A stretch of 64,000 bases of DNA from Cylindrospermum stagnale PCC 7417. Lineage in GTDB: Bacteria; Cyanobacteriota; Cyanobacteriia; Cyanobacteriales; Nostocaceae. Location: the NCBI RefSeq assembly GCF_000317535.1, contig NC_019757.1, positions 3,809,501-3,873,500 on the forward strand, read 5' to 3'. Both the position numbers and the translations under genes were made by a program. The notes below the pieces were generated by a model. The model had not been told where the DNA came from. It ran no database searches and saw only the letters and a program-made list of their open reading frames with translations. Of the stretch, positions 1-9,219 are shown in pieces (position 1 is the first letter of the stretch; each line of letters begins with the position of its first letter).

Positions 1-1035
1 CCTGCTAGCTTAGATCAACTCGGTCAACAGATGAGCGAATTGCCGCTTGGTAAGAAGGTGTTGCTAGTTTCTAATCCGATGATATTTAAGCATTATGGGG
101 AAAGAGCGATCGCATCCCTGAAAAATGCCGGCTTTTCCGTTGCTAGCTGCAACCTACCACCTGGAGAACGCTACAAAACCCTCAACTCCATCCAGAAACT
201 CTATGATATCGCCCTAGAAAACCGCCTAGAACGTTCCTCGACGATGGTAGCCTTGGGGGGAGGCGTTATAGGTGATATGACAGGCTTTGCTGCCGCTACC
301 TGGCTCCGGGGGATTAATGTTGTCCAAGTGCCCACCACACTCTTAGCAATGGTAGATTCGGCAATTGGCGGTAAAACTGGCGTAAATCATCCCCACGGCA
401 AAAACTTAATTGGGGCGTTCCATCAGCCACTCCGAGTATTAATTGACCCAGAACTATTAAAAACACTACCGACGCGAGAATTTCGGGCAGGAATGGCAGA
501 GGTGATCAAGTACGGTGTCATTTGGGACACCGATTTGTTTGCTCAGTTGGAAGCGAGTAAACATCTCGACCAACTCCGCTACGTAAAGACCGACCTGATA
601 AACAACATATTAACTTATTCTTGTCAAGCCAAAGCCGATGTAGTTGGCAAAGATGAAAAAGAATCTGGATTACGGGCAATTCTCAACTATGGTCACACCA
701 TCGGTCATGCAGTAGAAAGCTTGACAGGTTATCGCCTACTAAAACACGGTGAAGCTGTGGGCATTGGCATGGTAGCCGCCGGACAAATTGCTGTAGAACT
801 GGGACTTTGGCAAAAAGAAGATACAGAACGGCAAAACGCCCTAATTCAAAAAACAGGTTTACCGACTAAGTTACCTGCTCTTGTGGATATTGAAGCAATT
901 ATTAATGCTTTGCAATCGGATAAAAAAGTCAAATCCGGTCAAGTGCGCTTTGTTTTACCGACACAAATTGGTGCAGCGACAGTTACCGACCAAGTTCCAT
1001 CAGATATCATTCGGCAAGTGTTGCAGGGTATGTAA
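1..1035 (+). CDS. aroB: 3-dehydroquinate synthase, 5' end outside window
   Basis: Second step of the shikimate pathway: NAD- and metal-dependent conversion of DAHP to 3-dehydroquinate in the cytosol. The frame is open from base 1 ([10 protein letters not shown] precedes the first internal Met at position 31), so the true start lies upstream of the window and only a short N-terminal piece is missing. Visible family motifs are the nucleotide-binding GGGVIGD, the [13 protein letters not shown] active-site stretch, and the metal ligands in [18 protein letters not shown] and HGEAVGIGM. The C-terminus looks complete. The next plus-strand gene is more than 700 bases away, so it is probably the last gene of its transcript. 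Confidence 0.95.
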   Translation, partial: PASLDQLGQQMSELPLGKKVLLVSNPMIFKHYGERAIASLKNAGFSVASCNLPPGERYKTLNSIQKLYDIALENRLERSSTMVALGGGVIGDMTGFAAATWLRGINVVQVPTTLLAMVDSAIGGKTGVNHPHGKNLIGAFHQPLRVLIDPELLKTLPTREFRAGMAEVIKYGVIWDTDLFAQLEASKHLDQLRYVKTDLINNILTYSCQAKADVVGKDEKESGLRAILNYGHTIGHAVESLTGYRLLKHGEAVGIGMVAAGQIAVELGLWQKEDTERQNALIQKTGLPTKLPALVDIEAIINALQSDKKVKSGQVRFVLPTQIGAATVTDQVPSDIIRQVLQGM

Positions 1036-1167
1036 GAACCTCACCCCCAAGCTCTCACAGGTGTCAGTTTTTGACAACAACACCATCTAGGAAGGAGGAC
1101 AAGTGCTTCAAATTCATCGTCTGACTCTTGCAAGCACTTACCCGAATTGAATCTGACTCTGACAAAA

Positions 1168-1422
1168 CTAGAAATTATCCAATCTAATATCCTTCCAAAT
1201 ATCAGAAACCTGCCACCCTGTTCTCCCAACAGATAGGACTACAGGATTATCACGCGACGGAATATAGTTAGTTTCTTCATACTCTATATCCAGTTCTAGC
1301 TGTTCCTCAACTGTTGGTTCTTCAATATTAAGATTCTCCGCTTCAAGGTTTAGCTCTTTTGACTCCTCTGTTGTTTTGATTTGATCGAGGAGAAGCTTTT
1401 CAGATTTTTTGATGAGTCTCAT
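1168..1422 (-). CDS. small acidic hypothetical protein
   Basis: 84 residues, not recognised. The N-terminus is basic (MRLIKKSEKLLLDQIK), the middle is strongly acidic (residues about 18-50, rich in Glu) and the end is hydrophobic-aromatic (VVLSVGRTGWQVSDIWKDIRL), which reads like a real folded tail rather than random translation. No Shine-Dalgarno sequence is visible before the ATG, which is common in cyanobacteria. It converges on aroB from the other strand. It could be a spurious frame, so the call is held at moderate confidence. Confidence 0.45.
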   Translation of the reverse strand: MRLIKKSEKLLLDQIKTTEESKELNLEAENLNIEEPTVEEQLELDIEYEETNYIPSRDNPVVLSVGRTGWQVSDIWKDIRLDNF

Positions 1423-1777
1423 GCTTTTTTAAATCTTGATGATTTGCACATTAAGGGGTGAAATGAATCGATACCGTTGGCAAATTTACCACGCTATCGG
1501 AAATCAAAATACTACAGAGACTAAAAACATTAATTTGTTGTCGCACCTTTTGTCAAGTACAGAGGTGATATTCTTGCCACGCCAATAATATCCGGATCTC
1601 GGCTCAACCTTTATATCTCTTCCTGACATCAATCAGAAATCACCCAACTTCAAACCAACGCGATAACTACCTATTACTGCACTATCCAGAAGTAAATAAA
1701 ATCCGACTTACGTTTAATCCGGACAAATCGAAATCCAACTGAATAGGAGTTTATCTAGAATTTCTCTGCTCAAAATT
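1423..1777. other. gene-free stretch, nothing recognised
   Basis: About 355 bases between the minus-strand small ORF and the plus-strand 107-aa ORF. It should hold the divergent promoters of both. No repeat, hairpin or RNA gene stood out. Confidence 0.5.
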
Positions 1778-2101
1778 ATGGAAATGCCCCAACGCATATC
1801 AATTCGCTACAAAGATGTGCCCTACAACATTAATGAGATCCGCTTGAAGACCTTCCGACTTGGGTTACAAATATGGGAAGAACAAACTAAACCTAGAAAA
1901 ACAGAGCTTTATGAATTTATATTGTGTTGTTTGAAACAGGTTGACCGCCAAGAGCGTTTTATGTTTTCTCTGCTGTTTATAGAATTAACAGATATTGTCC
2001 GCAATTCGGCAATTGAAAGGGGAATGAAAGAGGTGATTATTAAAACAGCCTTTAGTGAGTTTGCTTGTGCATTAACAGACTTTGAAAATGCTGCCAAATA
2101 A
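1778..2101 (+). CDS. hypothetical protein, 107 aa
   Basis: Not recognised. The protein is soluble, with an amphipathic, probably helical core (NEIRLKTFRLGLQIWEEQ, YEFILCCLKQVDRQERFMFSLLFIELTDIV). Two Cys are adjacent at about residue 49. The ATG at 1778 is followed five codons' distance by a second in-frame ATG at 1784, so the start could be either. It stands alone, with intergenic DNA on both sides. Amino-acid composition is that of a genuine small protein; no function is proposed. Confidence 0.55.
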   Translation: MEMPQRISIRYKDVPYNINEIRLKTFRLGLQIWEEQTKPRKTELYEFILCCLKQVDRQERFMFSLLFIELTDIVRNSAIERGMKEVIIKTAFSEFACALTDFENAAK

Positions 2102-2259
2102 CATCAAATTTTTTAGTATTTGATGGCATTGTATCATATTCATGATCGGAAATCCTGGCAGCCTAAGCGAATTTGATCTGGCTTCACTCGGCTAACGCTG
2201 CCTTTGCAATCACATCTGGGTTTCATCCCAAATGAGATCGGCTGCAAATTGTTGTCATA

Positions 2260-3792
2260 TTACATTGAAGCTAGGGGAAAACCTTGGTATTTTAGGAAAC
2301 TGGGGGTTAAATAGTTTTTAAGCAGACGACCAAGAATTTCGATTCCTTGTTCAATATCCTCTGGTGTGTGGCAAAAATTTAACCGCATCGCTGGATAGCC
2401 ACCTCCGGGGAAAAATGCTGCACCACTAGCAACTAGGACATTCTGAGCTAAAGCTTCTCGACAAATTGCCTGAATTGGTAAATAGTCTGGTAGATGAGTC
2501 CAGAGAAATAAACCACCTTTGGGAATAGTCCAGGAAACGACATCGGGAAAATAACGCTCTAGTGCTTGCAGCATCACATTTCGACCTTGCAGATTACTAG
2601 TCCGCACGCGACTAAGGTGACGGCGGTAATGTCCCGATGCTAAAAACTCACTCACAATTGTCTGCGATACCGTAGACACGTGTAAATCGTTCAGTAATTT
2701 CTGCTTAACCAAATGCCGATAATGCTCACCCTTCACCACTATGTAACCAACTCGTAATCCAGGCATCAGGGTTTTTGAGAATGTACTGATGTAAGTCACC
2801 AAATCATCGGTATCGAGTGCCTTAATCGGAGCAGGCACAGGTTCAAAATTTAAGCCTTCATAGGCATTATCTTCCAAAATATGACACTCATACTGTTGAG
2901 CTAAAGCCAGTAAAGCTTGACGATGGGCTATATAAGTTGTGATACCCGTCGGATTGTGTAAAGTACTGATGGTGTAGATTAATTTTGGGCGGTGACTTTT
3001 AAGATACTGCTCCAGTAACTCCAAATTCATCCCCCCCGCAGTCATGGGAATTCCGATCACCTTAGCTCCCAAATTTTCGAGAATGCCCAATACGCCATGA
3101 TAAGTAGGGGTTTCCACAATCACCCAATCACCATTACCCTTTTGCAAGTAGTACTGCATTACTAGCGATAAAGCTTGCTGTGAGCCACTGGTAATAATTA
3201 TTTCATCAGGGAGAACTTCCAATCCTTGCTGCACTAACATCTGAGCAATCAACTGCCGTAGGCTGATTTGTCCTTGAGGAAAGTCTTCTTGAAATAAGAT
3301 ATCTCCTGCTTTCGTAAATGCCCGTTTAGCAACCCGTTGAAAATTATCTGAGCTAGAAGTTGGGGGAAAACCTGAACTGAAATCAACAATGTCTCGCTGT
3401 TGTCGAGCTTGAATTGAAGCTGTATATTGCTCAAAAAATGCCCCTCCTCCTTGGGAAATGATCACCTCTTGGGACGGGGCAAAGGTGGAGCGCAAGGTAA
3501 AATTAGAAGTTGCTGTAGGGTTGACAAAATATCCTGAACCTTGACGAGCATGAATCAGTCCATCGGCTTCTAGGAGACTGTAAGCTTCAATCACAGTCAA
3601 CTTGTTAACTTGAATACTCGTGGATAAAGCCCGAATAGAGGGAAGTTTTTGTAGGGCTGGCATTTTGCCTGATTGAATCAGACGACTCAGATAATCGCGA
3701 ATCTGTAGATAAATAGGTGTTTGTGAGTGTTTATCTAGGGGAATATTCACAGCGAACCCTTCCTTCACGATGACAGCAGGGACTACGGGCAT
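2260..3792 (-). CDS. MocR/GntR-family transcriptional regulator with aminotransferase domain
   Basis: 510 residues with the two-part MocR layout: an N-terminal GntR-type winged helix (about residues 18-92, KLPSIRALSTSIQVNKLTVIEAYSLLEADGLIHARQGSGYFV region) and a class I aminotransferase-like domain (about 130-500). The aminotransferase part keeps the PLP features, LHNPTG around Asn280, EDNAYE with Asp308, and Schiff-base Lys340 in FSKTLMPG. Members of this family usually bind PLP as an effector and control a nearby gene; a short transporter-like fragment lies upstream at 4200-4325. A catalytically active aminotransferase of the 2-aminoadipate type is the alternative reading. Ligand and targets cannot be told from sequence. 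Confidence 0.85.
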   Translation of the reverse strand: MPVVPAVIVKEGFAVNIPLDKHSQTPIYLQIRDYLSRLIQSGKMPALQKLPSIRALSTSIQVNKLTVIEAYSLLEADGLIHARQGSGYFVNPTATSNFTLRSTFAPSQEVIISQGGGAFFEQYTASIQARQQRDIVDFSSGFPPTSSSDNFQRVAKRAFTKAGDILFQEDFPQGQISLRQLIAQMLVQQGLEVLPDEIIITSGSQQALSLVMQYYLQKGNGDWVIVETPTYHGVLGILENLGAKVIGIPMTAGGMNLELLEQYLKSHRPKLIYTISTLHNPTGITTYIAHRQALLALAQQYECHILEDNAYEGLNFEPVPAPIKALDTDDLVTYISTFSKTLMPGLRVGYIVVKGEHYRHLVKQKLLNDLHVSTVSQTIVSEFLASGHYRRHLSRVRTSNLQGRNVMLQALERYFPDVVSWTIPKGGLFLWTHLPDYLPIQAICREALAQNVLVASGAAFFPGGGYPAMRLNFCHTPEDIEQGIEILGRLLKNYLTPSFLKYQGFPLASM

Positions 3793-3969
3793 TTTAAGGG
3801 ATTTTTCTTGGACTGAACCAGTACAGTTGCGGGCAATTTGACTATAACAGTTGAAATCGCTGCCACTGTACCAGAATAAAATGTCTGAATCTGTACCTTC
3901 TCATCAAGCTGTTACTGAGGGAAGCTAGAAAGTATCTGATGCTCAATCGAGCCAGGAGAGACTTTGGTT

Positions 3970-4194
3970 ATGAAGATATTTTATACATGGTTGCTGGTCG
4001 GGTCAAAATGCCAAAGCGTTTGGCAAAGCTTAGTTAGGTTGCTGACAACTAGTTCTGAATTGCAAGTTTGGCAAACCCACCGTGGCGGTGATACTGCTTG
4101 GCACGCCTATGACCCAATGACTGGGCGTTCTGCTTGTTTTGGCTCTGAAGCTGAAATGCGGATGTGGATTGAGATGCAGTATTACAGCAGGTAG
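3970..4194 (+). CDS. small hypothetical protein, 74 aa
   Basis: Not recognised by name. The ATG at 3970 is preferred over an in-frame TTG at 3964. The C-terminal half (WQTHRGGDTAWHAYDPMTGRSACFGSEAEMRMWIEMQYY) reads like a compact conserved cyanobacterial domain of the kind in which a WHAYDP-type stretch is followed by an acidic helix. It lies divergently from the MocR regulator, with 177 bases between the two starts, so both promoters share this space. Confidence 0.6.
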   Translation: MKIFYTWLLVGSKCQSVWQSLVRLLTTSSELQVWQTHRGGDTAWHAYDPMTGRSACFGSEAEMRMWIEMQYYSR

Positions 4195-4199
4195 TTAGG

Positions 4200-4325
4200 A
4201 TGACTAAATTTTTAAGTATTTACCGCATTAACCCAGAAACTCTGGGACTGGGTTATGGCTTCTTGGGTGTGCTGGGCTTTAGCTTACAAGTAAATCCGTC
4301 ACTGTCCCGTGTGAACCGATTTTAG
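4200..4325 (+). pseudogene. possible remnant of an EamA/DMT transporter gene (N-terminus only)
   Basis: A 41-codon frame starting 5 bases after the previous stop codes for MTKFLSIYRINPETLGLGYG followed by FLGVLGFSLQ and then a short unrelated tail. The piece LGYGFLGVLGFSL resembles the first membrane helix of EamA-type drug/metabolite exporters. Nothing transporter-like follows. EamA transporters are frequent partners of MocR regulators, which supports the idea that a partner gene was lost here, but the match is only about 20 residues long and is inference. Confidence 0.3.
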
Positions 4326-4447
4326 AATTTATACTTAAGTAAAGACGTTGCATTCAACATCTCTAGATTGCTCAAAATCTAAAATTGGGTAAGTCAGCGT
4401 GCCCACTGAATTATATTATCGGGTTCTACAAATCTGCGAGGATACAG

Positions 4448-4864
4448 ATGACTGCTACTACAAATCCAACCAGTTCCCCTGGTGTCGCCACACATACTTT
4501 ATTTGTTTGTAAGGTCTGTGCCAGTGTTTGGCAAGAGGGAAAACGCATCGGTGAAAGCGGTGGCGAAAAACTACTCCAACAGCTTCAGCACCTCGCACAA
4601 GATTGGGATTTACGAGATGAATTCCCGATTGAGGAAGTGGAATGTATGAGTGCTTGTAACCGTTCTTGCGTCGTCGCCTTTACTGCTAAGGGCAAATTAA
4701 CTTATGTGTTCGGTGATTTGACTGTTGATGGCTGTGCCTCGTCGGTGCTGGAATGTGCCCATCAATACTACATTCAGCCAGACGGTGTACTGCCTTGGGC
4801 AAAAAGACCAGAAGCTTTGAAAAAGGGACTTTTGGCCAGAATTCCGGCTTTACCGACGATTTAA
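4448..4864 (+). CDS. DUF1636 family protein (small metal/Fe-S-type protein)
   Basis: 138 residues from the ATG at 4448; an upstream in-frame TTG at 4385 gives a longer but unlikely product. The domain has CKVCASVWQ near the start, then an ECMSACNRSC motif and a late CA-H stretch, the cysteine pattern expected of a thioredoxin-like ferredoxin fold that binds a cluster or metal. DUF1636 proteins often sit beside cobalamin genes, and here cobK follows after 132 bases on the same strand, with a hairpin in between. The molecular role is unknown; a function tied to cobalt or corrin metabolism is inference from context. Confidence 0.75.
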   Translation: MTATTNPTSSPGVATHTLFVCKVCASVWQEGKRIGESGGEKLLQQLQHLAQDWDLRDEFPIEEVECMSACNRSCVVAFTAKGKLTYVFGDLTVDGCASSVLECAHQYYIQPDGVLPWAKRPEALKKGLLARIPALPTI

Positions 4865-4912
4865 GCAATCCCCAGGAAACGCGAAAATTGAGAATTTAGA
4901 GATAGACCACGA

Positions 4913-4949
4913 GATTGACACAGATGAATTATCTTTATCTGTGTCAATC
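4913..4949 (+). terminator. strong hairpin between DUF1636 gene and cobK
   Basis: A perfect 13-bp stem (arm GATTGACACAGAT) with an 11-base loop, 48 bases after the DUF1636 stop. There is no clear T-run, so it may also be a copy of a dispersed palindromic repeat; termination is inferred. Confidence 0.5.
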
Positions 4950-4996
4950 TGTATTTATCTGTGGTGACTTTTTCATAAAATCCAAAATTGCTGATA

Positions 4997-5749
4997 ATGC
5001 GCGTTTTGATTCTGGGTGGGACGGGTGATGCTGCGGAGTTAGCTGCAAGGTTGGCGACTATTCCAGGAGTTGAAGCGATCGCATCTTTAGCCGGTCGTAC
5101 CCGTGAACCATCAACCCCCATTGGTAATTTCCGCATTGGGGGATTCGGTGGTGTGGCGGGTTTGGTTGATTATCTGCGAGGAGAGCAAATTGATTTTTTG
5201 ATTGATGCTACCCATCCTTTCGCAAATCAAATTTCTTTCAATGCCGCAGATGCCGCCGCATCCGTGGGAATCCCTCGTTTGCTGTTAAATCGTCCGCCTT
5301 GGGAGCAGAAACATGGGGATATCTGGGTTAAGGTTGAGAATGTTACAGCCGCCGCTACAGTCCTAGAAACCCAAGCACAGCGGGTATTTTTGACTGTTGG
5401 TAGACAAGAACTTTCTGCTTTTGCAGATTTAAAAGATATCTGGTTTTTGATGCGGATGATTGACCCGCCTAACCCTGATGCGATCGTACCGCCGGGAATG
5501 CTGTTGTGCGATCGCGGCCCTTTTGCTTTGGATAATGAAAGAGCAATTTTGACTCAATACAATATAGATGCGATCGTCAGCAAAAATAGCGGCGGTGATG
5601 CCACCTATCCCAAAATTATCGCCGCGCGGGAACTAGGAATCAAAGTCGTGATGATAAACCGTCCAGCCATCCCCCCAGGTGAACAAGTCGCAGATGTTGA
5701 AAGTGCTGTGGCGTGGCTGGTTGGTAAAATAATCACACGTGATATTTAG
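4997..5749 (+). CDS. cobK: precorrin-6A reductase, cobalt-precorrin-6A reductase
   Basis: Reduces the corrin ring during cobalamin synthesis using NAD(P)H. The ATG at 4997 gives MRVLILGGTGDAAELAARL, the expected nucleotide-binding start; an in-frame TTG at 4988 is less likely. Other family features are DATHPFA near residue 70 and the C-terminal SKNSGGDATYPKI and VMINRP stretches. Length (250 residues) is normal. No other corrin gene is in the window apart from the DUF1636 gene before it, so the pathway is dispersed, as usual in cyanobacteria. Confidence 0.9.
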   Translation: MRVLILGGTGDAAELAARLATIPGVEAIASLAGRTREPSTPIGNFRIGGFGGVAGLVDYLRGEQIDFLIDATHPFANQISFNAADAAASVGIPRLLLNRPPWEQKHGDIWVKVENVTAAATVLETQAQRVFLTVGRQELSAFADLKDIWFLMRMIDPPNPDAIVPPGMLLCDRGPFALDNERAILTQYNIDAIVSKNSGGDATYPKIIAARELGIKVVMINRPAIPPGEQVADVESAVAWLVGKIITRDI

Positions 5750-5901
5750 CAACAACTTGTAAAACGGTCTACGACGGGCTACGCCTACGCCAAAAATAAA
5801 CTGGCAATCTCCAATATCAACCTCAGCGCCGTCAATATTCGTCATCGCCCAAAAATTCATCCCACACTGCCCTTCGGGTCAGACGTGGGGCTTCTTTTTG
5901 A

Positions 5902-6297
5902 TTAAGCTAAATTGGTGTAGATTTCAATGAGATTGCCGTCAGGATCGCGAAAATGAGCTGTTCGGATTCCCCAGTCTGGACGGTCTAGAGGTGGTGTCAC
6001 GACTATCACATTATTATCTTGTAACTGTTGATATATTTCATCCACGTTATCAACGGCGAAAATCAAGGATATTTTGTCTTGGACGAGGAAAGATGAGGGT
6101 GGCTCATTGCTGGAAACGACTTCAGCCATAAATTCTTTGTTGAATACAGCCAGCTGGATAGAACCAGTATTAAATTCAGCATATCCAGAATTTTCATCAC
6201 CCCAATCGACATCAAAACTCAGTAAATCTCGGTAGAATAAAAAGGAATCTTTATAGTTGGCAACTAGCAGTCTTAGATGTGTTAACTGAAGCTTCAT
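5902..6297 (-). CDS. VOC (glyoxalase/bleomycin-resistance fold) protein
   Basis: 131 residues with two beta-alpha-beta-beta-beta modules: LTHLRLLVANYKDSFLFYRD at the N-terminus and ISLIFAVDNVDEIYQQL in the second half, ending with the typical FRDPDGNLIEIYTN. His6 and the Glu of NLIEIYTN are candidate metal ligands. Substrate cannot be assigned; the superfamily includes glyoxalases, dioxygenases and antibiotic-binding proteins. It lies 20 bases downstream of miaE on the same strand and is likely co-transcribed with it. Confidence 0.85.
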   Translation of the reverse strand: MKLQLTHLRLLVANYKDSFLFYRDLLSFDVDWGDENSGYAEFNTGSIQLAVFNKEFMAEVVSSNEPPSSFLVQDKISLIFAVDNVDEIYQQLQDNNVIVVTPPLDRPDWGIRTAHFRDPDGNLIEIYTNLA

Positions 6298-6317
6298 AAT
6301 CTCTGTGCGTTGGTCTA

Positions 6318-6917
6318 CTAACTATGAATTCTAGGTTCTGGGTGCAAAGTCGCTAGCAACTCACTTTCCGTAAATGCCAATTCATCGAGCCGTTGGCTTA
6401 CCGTTTCACGATCAAAGTATGTATCAGCTAAAACCCAATATATACCGAAGTGTCGGGCCTCTGATGCCATTAAACCGCGATAAAATTTGGCTAATTCTGG
6501 CTCTGGACAGTGAGTGGCTAACAATCCCAAGCGTTCATGACTGCGAGCTTCGATTAAGCCAGTAACTAGTAACGAATCTAAAAAACGCTGCGGTTCTTGA
6601 GGACGAACTTGAGCTTTTAAACCGGCACCATAGGGAGGCGGTGATAGGGGAGCTAGGGGAATATGCCGACGTTCTAGCCATTGATTAACTAACTCAAAGT
6701 GTTCTAGTTCTTCACGGGCGATCGCGGTTAACTCCCGTACCATTTTAGTATTGGAAGGGTAGCGAAACATCATGTTTAAGGCTACACCTGCCGCTTTGCG
6801 TTCACAGTGGGAGTGGTCGAGTAAAATAATATCTAAATTAGCGATCGCTTGTTCTACCCAAGCAGCACTAGTGGGTTGTTTGAGAGCATTAATAGTCGGT
6901 AACACAGGAGTAAGCAC
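6318..6917 (-). CDS. miaE: tRNA-(ms2io6A)-hydroxylase
   Basis: Diiron monooxygenase that hydroxylates the isopentenyl group of ms2i6A at position 37 of tRNAs reading codons that begin with U. At 199 residues it has the expected four-helix-bundle ligand series: an early Glu in HSHCERKAAG, EELEHFE, LIEARSHER and SEARHFGIYW. The start is the ATG at 6917, followed by MLTPVLPTINALKQPT. It precedes the VOC gene in the direction of transcription. Confidence 0.92.
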   Translation of the reverse strand: MLTPVLPTINALKQPTSAAWVEQAIANLDIILLDHSHCERKAAGVALNMMFRYPSNTKMVRELTAIAREELEHFELVNQWLERRHIPLAPLSPPPYGAGLKAQVRPQEPQRFLDSLLVTGLIEARSHERLGLLATHCPEPELAKFYRGLMASEARHFGIYWVLADTYFDRETVSQRLDELAFTESELLATLHPEPRIHS

Positions 6918-7193
6918 AGGCTAACCAAATTCCAGGTTTTTCAATTTAGCTGAGTAGTCCCAACAAATAGATTGTAATCGGCAATTGAGCCTTCTGATAT
7001 TTGCCGCTACCAGATTGTTACGTTATGGCTTAGAGAAGGAAACTATAGAGGAGGTTACATCGCAATATCTCTACATTGTGAGAACTGCTATGTTTTTTTC
7101 ACTATTTTCCATCGTTGTTATCCGAACGACATAGTTTTTACCAGGTTTGCAGGGATAATCATTCTAAATAAGTATTTTGGTGGTTACAGGGTT

Positions 7194-7979
7194 ATGAAAT
7201 TTTTGCTTTCTGTTCTGCTGACACCTGTGGTTGTGTTGTTAAGTTCCACCTATGCACTGGCAGCCATTAAAACAAAGACTATCGAGTATAAACAAGGAAA
7301 TACAGTTTTAGAAGGATATCTAGCATACGATGACGCCATCAAAGTCAAGCGCCCTGGGGTGTTAGTGGTTCACGAATGGAATGGCTTACAGTCTTATGTT
7401 AAAAAACGTACAGAGCAATTAGCTGGCTTAGGGTATGTTGCCTTTGCTGCCGATATCTATGGTAAAGGAATTAGACCAAAAAACCAGCAAGAGTCAGGCG
7501 CACAGGCGACATTTTATCGTCAAGATAGAAAATTGTTGCGCGATCGCGCTAATGCTGGGTTAAAAGTTTTACAAAAAAACCCGCTCACCGATGCCCAACG
7601 CATTGCCGCAATTGGTTACTGCTTCGGTGGTGGTACAGTTTTGGAATTAGCACGTAGCGGCGCAAATATAGCGGGTGTGGTGAGTCTTCACGGCAACCTC
7701 GATACCCCTAACCCCAACGATGCCAAAAACATCAAAGCCAAAGTATTGGTATTACATGGTGCAGATGATCCCTTTGTGCCAGAGACGCAACTTAAAGCAT
7801 TTGAAACCGAGATGCGATCGGCAAATGTAGACTGGCAATTAATATCTTACGGTGGTGTCGTACATGCCTTTACCAATCCAGAATACAAAAACAACCCTAA
7901 GGGAGCAGCTTATAATCAGCTTGCCGATCAGCGTTCTTGGCTAGCTATGCGGCAGTTTTTTGCCGAGATTTTCCGCTAA
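7194..7979 (+). CDS. secreted dienelactone hydrolase family protein
   Basis: 261 residues. An N-terminal signal peptide (MKFLLSVLLTPVVVLLSSTYALA) implies export to the periplasm or beyond. The alpha/beta-hydrolase core follows, with the dienelactone-hydrolase triad: nucleophile Cys in GYCFGGG, Asp in HGADDPFV and His in VVHAFTNP, plus the Glu in VHEWNG. Dienelactone hydrolases open cyclic lactone esters, but exported members of the family have mostly unknown substrates. A second, cytosolic member is at 49261. The upstream 277 bases carry no other gene. Confidence 0.88.
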   Translation: MKFLLSVLLTPVVVLLSSTYALAAIKTKTIEYKQGNTVLEGYLAYDDAIKVKRPGVLVVHEWNGLQSYVKKRTEQLAGLGYVAFAADIYGKGIRPKNQQESGAQATFYRQDRKLLRDRANAGLKVLQKNPLTDAQRIAAIGYCFGGGTVLELARSGANIAGVVSLHGNLDTPNPNDAKNIKAKVLVLHGADDPFVPETQLKAFETEMRSANVDWQLISYGGVVHAFTNPEYKNNPKGAAYNQLADQRSWLAMRQFFAEIFR

Positions 7980-7987
7980 AAAATTTT

Positions 7988-8032
7988 GACGGCTGACTCA
8001 GTGACTTAGATTGGTAGAGCCAGCCGTCAGTG
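7988..8032 (+). terminator. inverted repeat after dienelactone-hydrolase gene
   Basis: Arms GACGGCTG and CAGCCGTC, 8 bp, separated by about 25 bases, right after the stop codon. It is a plausible terminator, but the loop is long and no T-run follows. Confidence 0.3.
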
Positions 8033-8069
8033 GTTTAGATTTGGGTAGATCGCTTAAATTTGTAGATTT

Positions 8070-8142
8070 GGGTTTAGGCCATGGCGCGAAGCACCTGCAC
8101 TAAGAGCGATGGCGCGGAGCGCCCGCCGGAGGCGATCGCAAA
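8070..8142. repeat. dispersed GC-rich Nostoc-type repeat
   Basis: The stretch with GATGGCGCGGAGCGCCCG and CCGGAGGCGATCGC has the look of a multi-copy GC-rich repeat that is scattered through Nostoc intergenic DNA, ending in a HIP1 octamer. Only one copy is in the window, so its repeat status is from general knowledge. Confidence 0.4.
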
Positions 8143-8226
8143 TTACCGCTTGTGAGTAGTTCATTACTATAGAAGTGGGAGATTAGTTAGTGAAAAAATT
8201 CTCAACTAACAAATTCTTAATTGCTT

Positions 8227-9219
8227 ATGCAGGCAATGATGTTAGAGGCACCGCGTCAGCCTTTGCGGCTAGCTGATTTACCAGTGCCAAAACCCAATCC
8301 AGAGCAAGTACTGATTCGCGTTCATGCTTGTGCTGTCTGCCGCACAGATTTACATATAGTTGATGGGGAATTGACGCAACCGAAATTACCTTTAGTGCCT
8401 GGACATCAAATTGTGGGTACTATTGAAATGATCGGCAGTCATGTTAATAAATTTAGTATTGGTCAACGTGTTGGCGTTCCCTGGCTAGGTCATACATGCG
8501 ATCGCTGTCGTTATTGTCTGTCTGGACGTGAAAACTTGTGCGATCGCGCCGAGTTCACAGGTTACAATCTTGATGGCGGCTATGCAGAATACACTGTAGC
8601 CGACCACCGTTTTTGTTTTCCCCTAGATCCTAGCTATTCTGACTTGCAAGCTGCACCCCTACTATGTGGTGGCTTAATTGGCTATCGCGCTTACAGAATG
8701 ACTGGTGATCCCGAAAAAATCGGTTTTTATGGCTTTGGTTCAGCTGCCCATATTCTAATTCAACTGGCGCGTTATCAAAGTCGTCACGTATACGCTTTTA
8801 CCCGTGATGGCGATGTTAAAGGGCAAGAATTTGCTCGTCAATTGGGTGCAACTTGGGCTGGTGACTCTAGCATATTACCCCCAGAACCCTTAGATGCAGC
8901 GATTATATTTGCGCCAGTCGGGAGACTCGTACCTGCGGCTTTGCGTGCAGTTGCTAAAGGCGGTATAGTAATTTGTGCAGGCATTCACATGAGTGATATA
9001 CCGAGTTTTCCCTATAATATTCTTTGGGAAGAAAAAATCTTGCGGTCTGTAGCTAACTTGACGCGCAAAGATGGAGAAGAGTTTCTCGCCTTAGCGCCCA
9101 AAGTTCCCATCCGCACAGAAGTAAATCCCTTCCCCTTAACTCAAGCGAACGAGGCACTAGATGCCCTGCGTAGTGGCAAAATTGAGGGATCAGCCGTGTT
9201 GGTGGTAGCTAGCGCCTAA
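8227..9219 (+). CDS. zinc-dependent alcohol dehydrogenase family protein
   Basis: Medium-chain dehydrogenase/reductase, 330 residues from the ATG at 8227 (an in-frame TTG at 8221 is upstream). The catalytic zinc region reads CAVCRTDLHIVDGE and PGHQIVG, with Gln where most members have Glu. Four structural-zinc cysteines are in CDRCRYCLSGRENLC. The nucleotide-binding stretch is FYGFGSAAHILIQLARYQ, which keeps the glycine pattern. Likely an NAD(P)-linked alcohol/aldehyde oxidoreductase; the substrate is not known. Its 3' end overlaps the acylphosphatase gene by 11 bases tail to tail. Confidence 0.88.
   Translation: MQAMMLEAPRQPLRLADLPVPKPNPEQVLIRVHACAVCRTDLHIVDGELTQPKLPLVPGHQIVGTIEMIGSHVNKFSIGQRVGVPWLGHTCDRCRYCLSGRENLCDRAEFTGYNLDGGYAEYTVADHRFCFPLDPSYSDLQAAPLLCGGLIGYRAYRMTGDPEKIGFYGFGSAAHILIQLARYQSRHVYAFTRDGDVKGQEFARQLGATWAGDSSILPPEPLDAAIIFAPVGRLVPAALRAVAKGGIVICAGIHMSDIPSFPYNILWEEKILRSVANLTRKDGEEFLALAPKVPIRTEVNPFPLTQANEALDALRSGKIEGSAVLVVASA

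Noticed and set aside
5633-5860. Minus-strand frame MNFWAMTNIDGAEVDIGDCQFI
   Set aside because: Half of it overlaps cobK and the rest covers a dispersed GGCTACGCCTACGCC repeat; the start resembles protein, but support is too thin.
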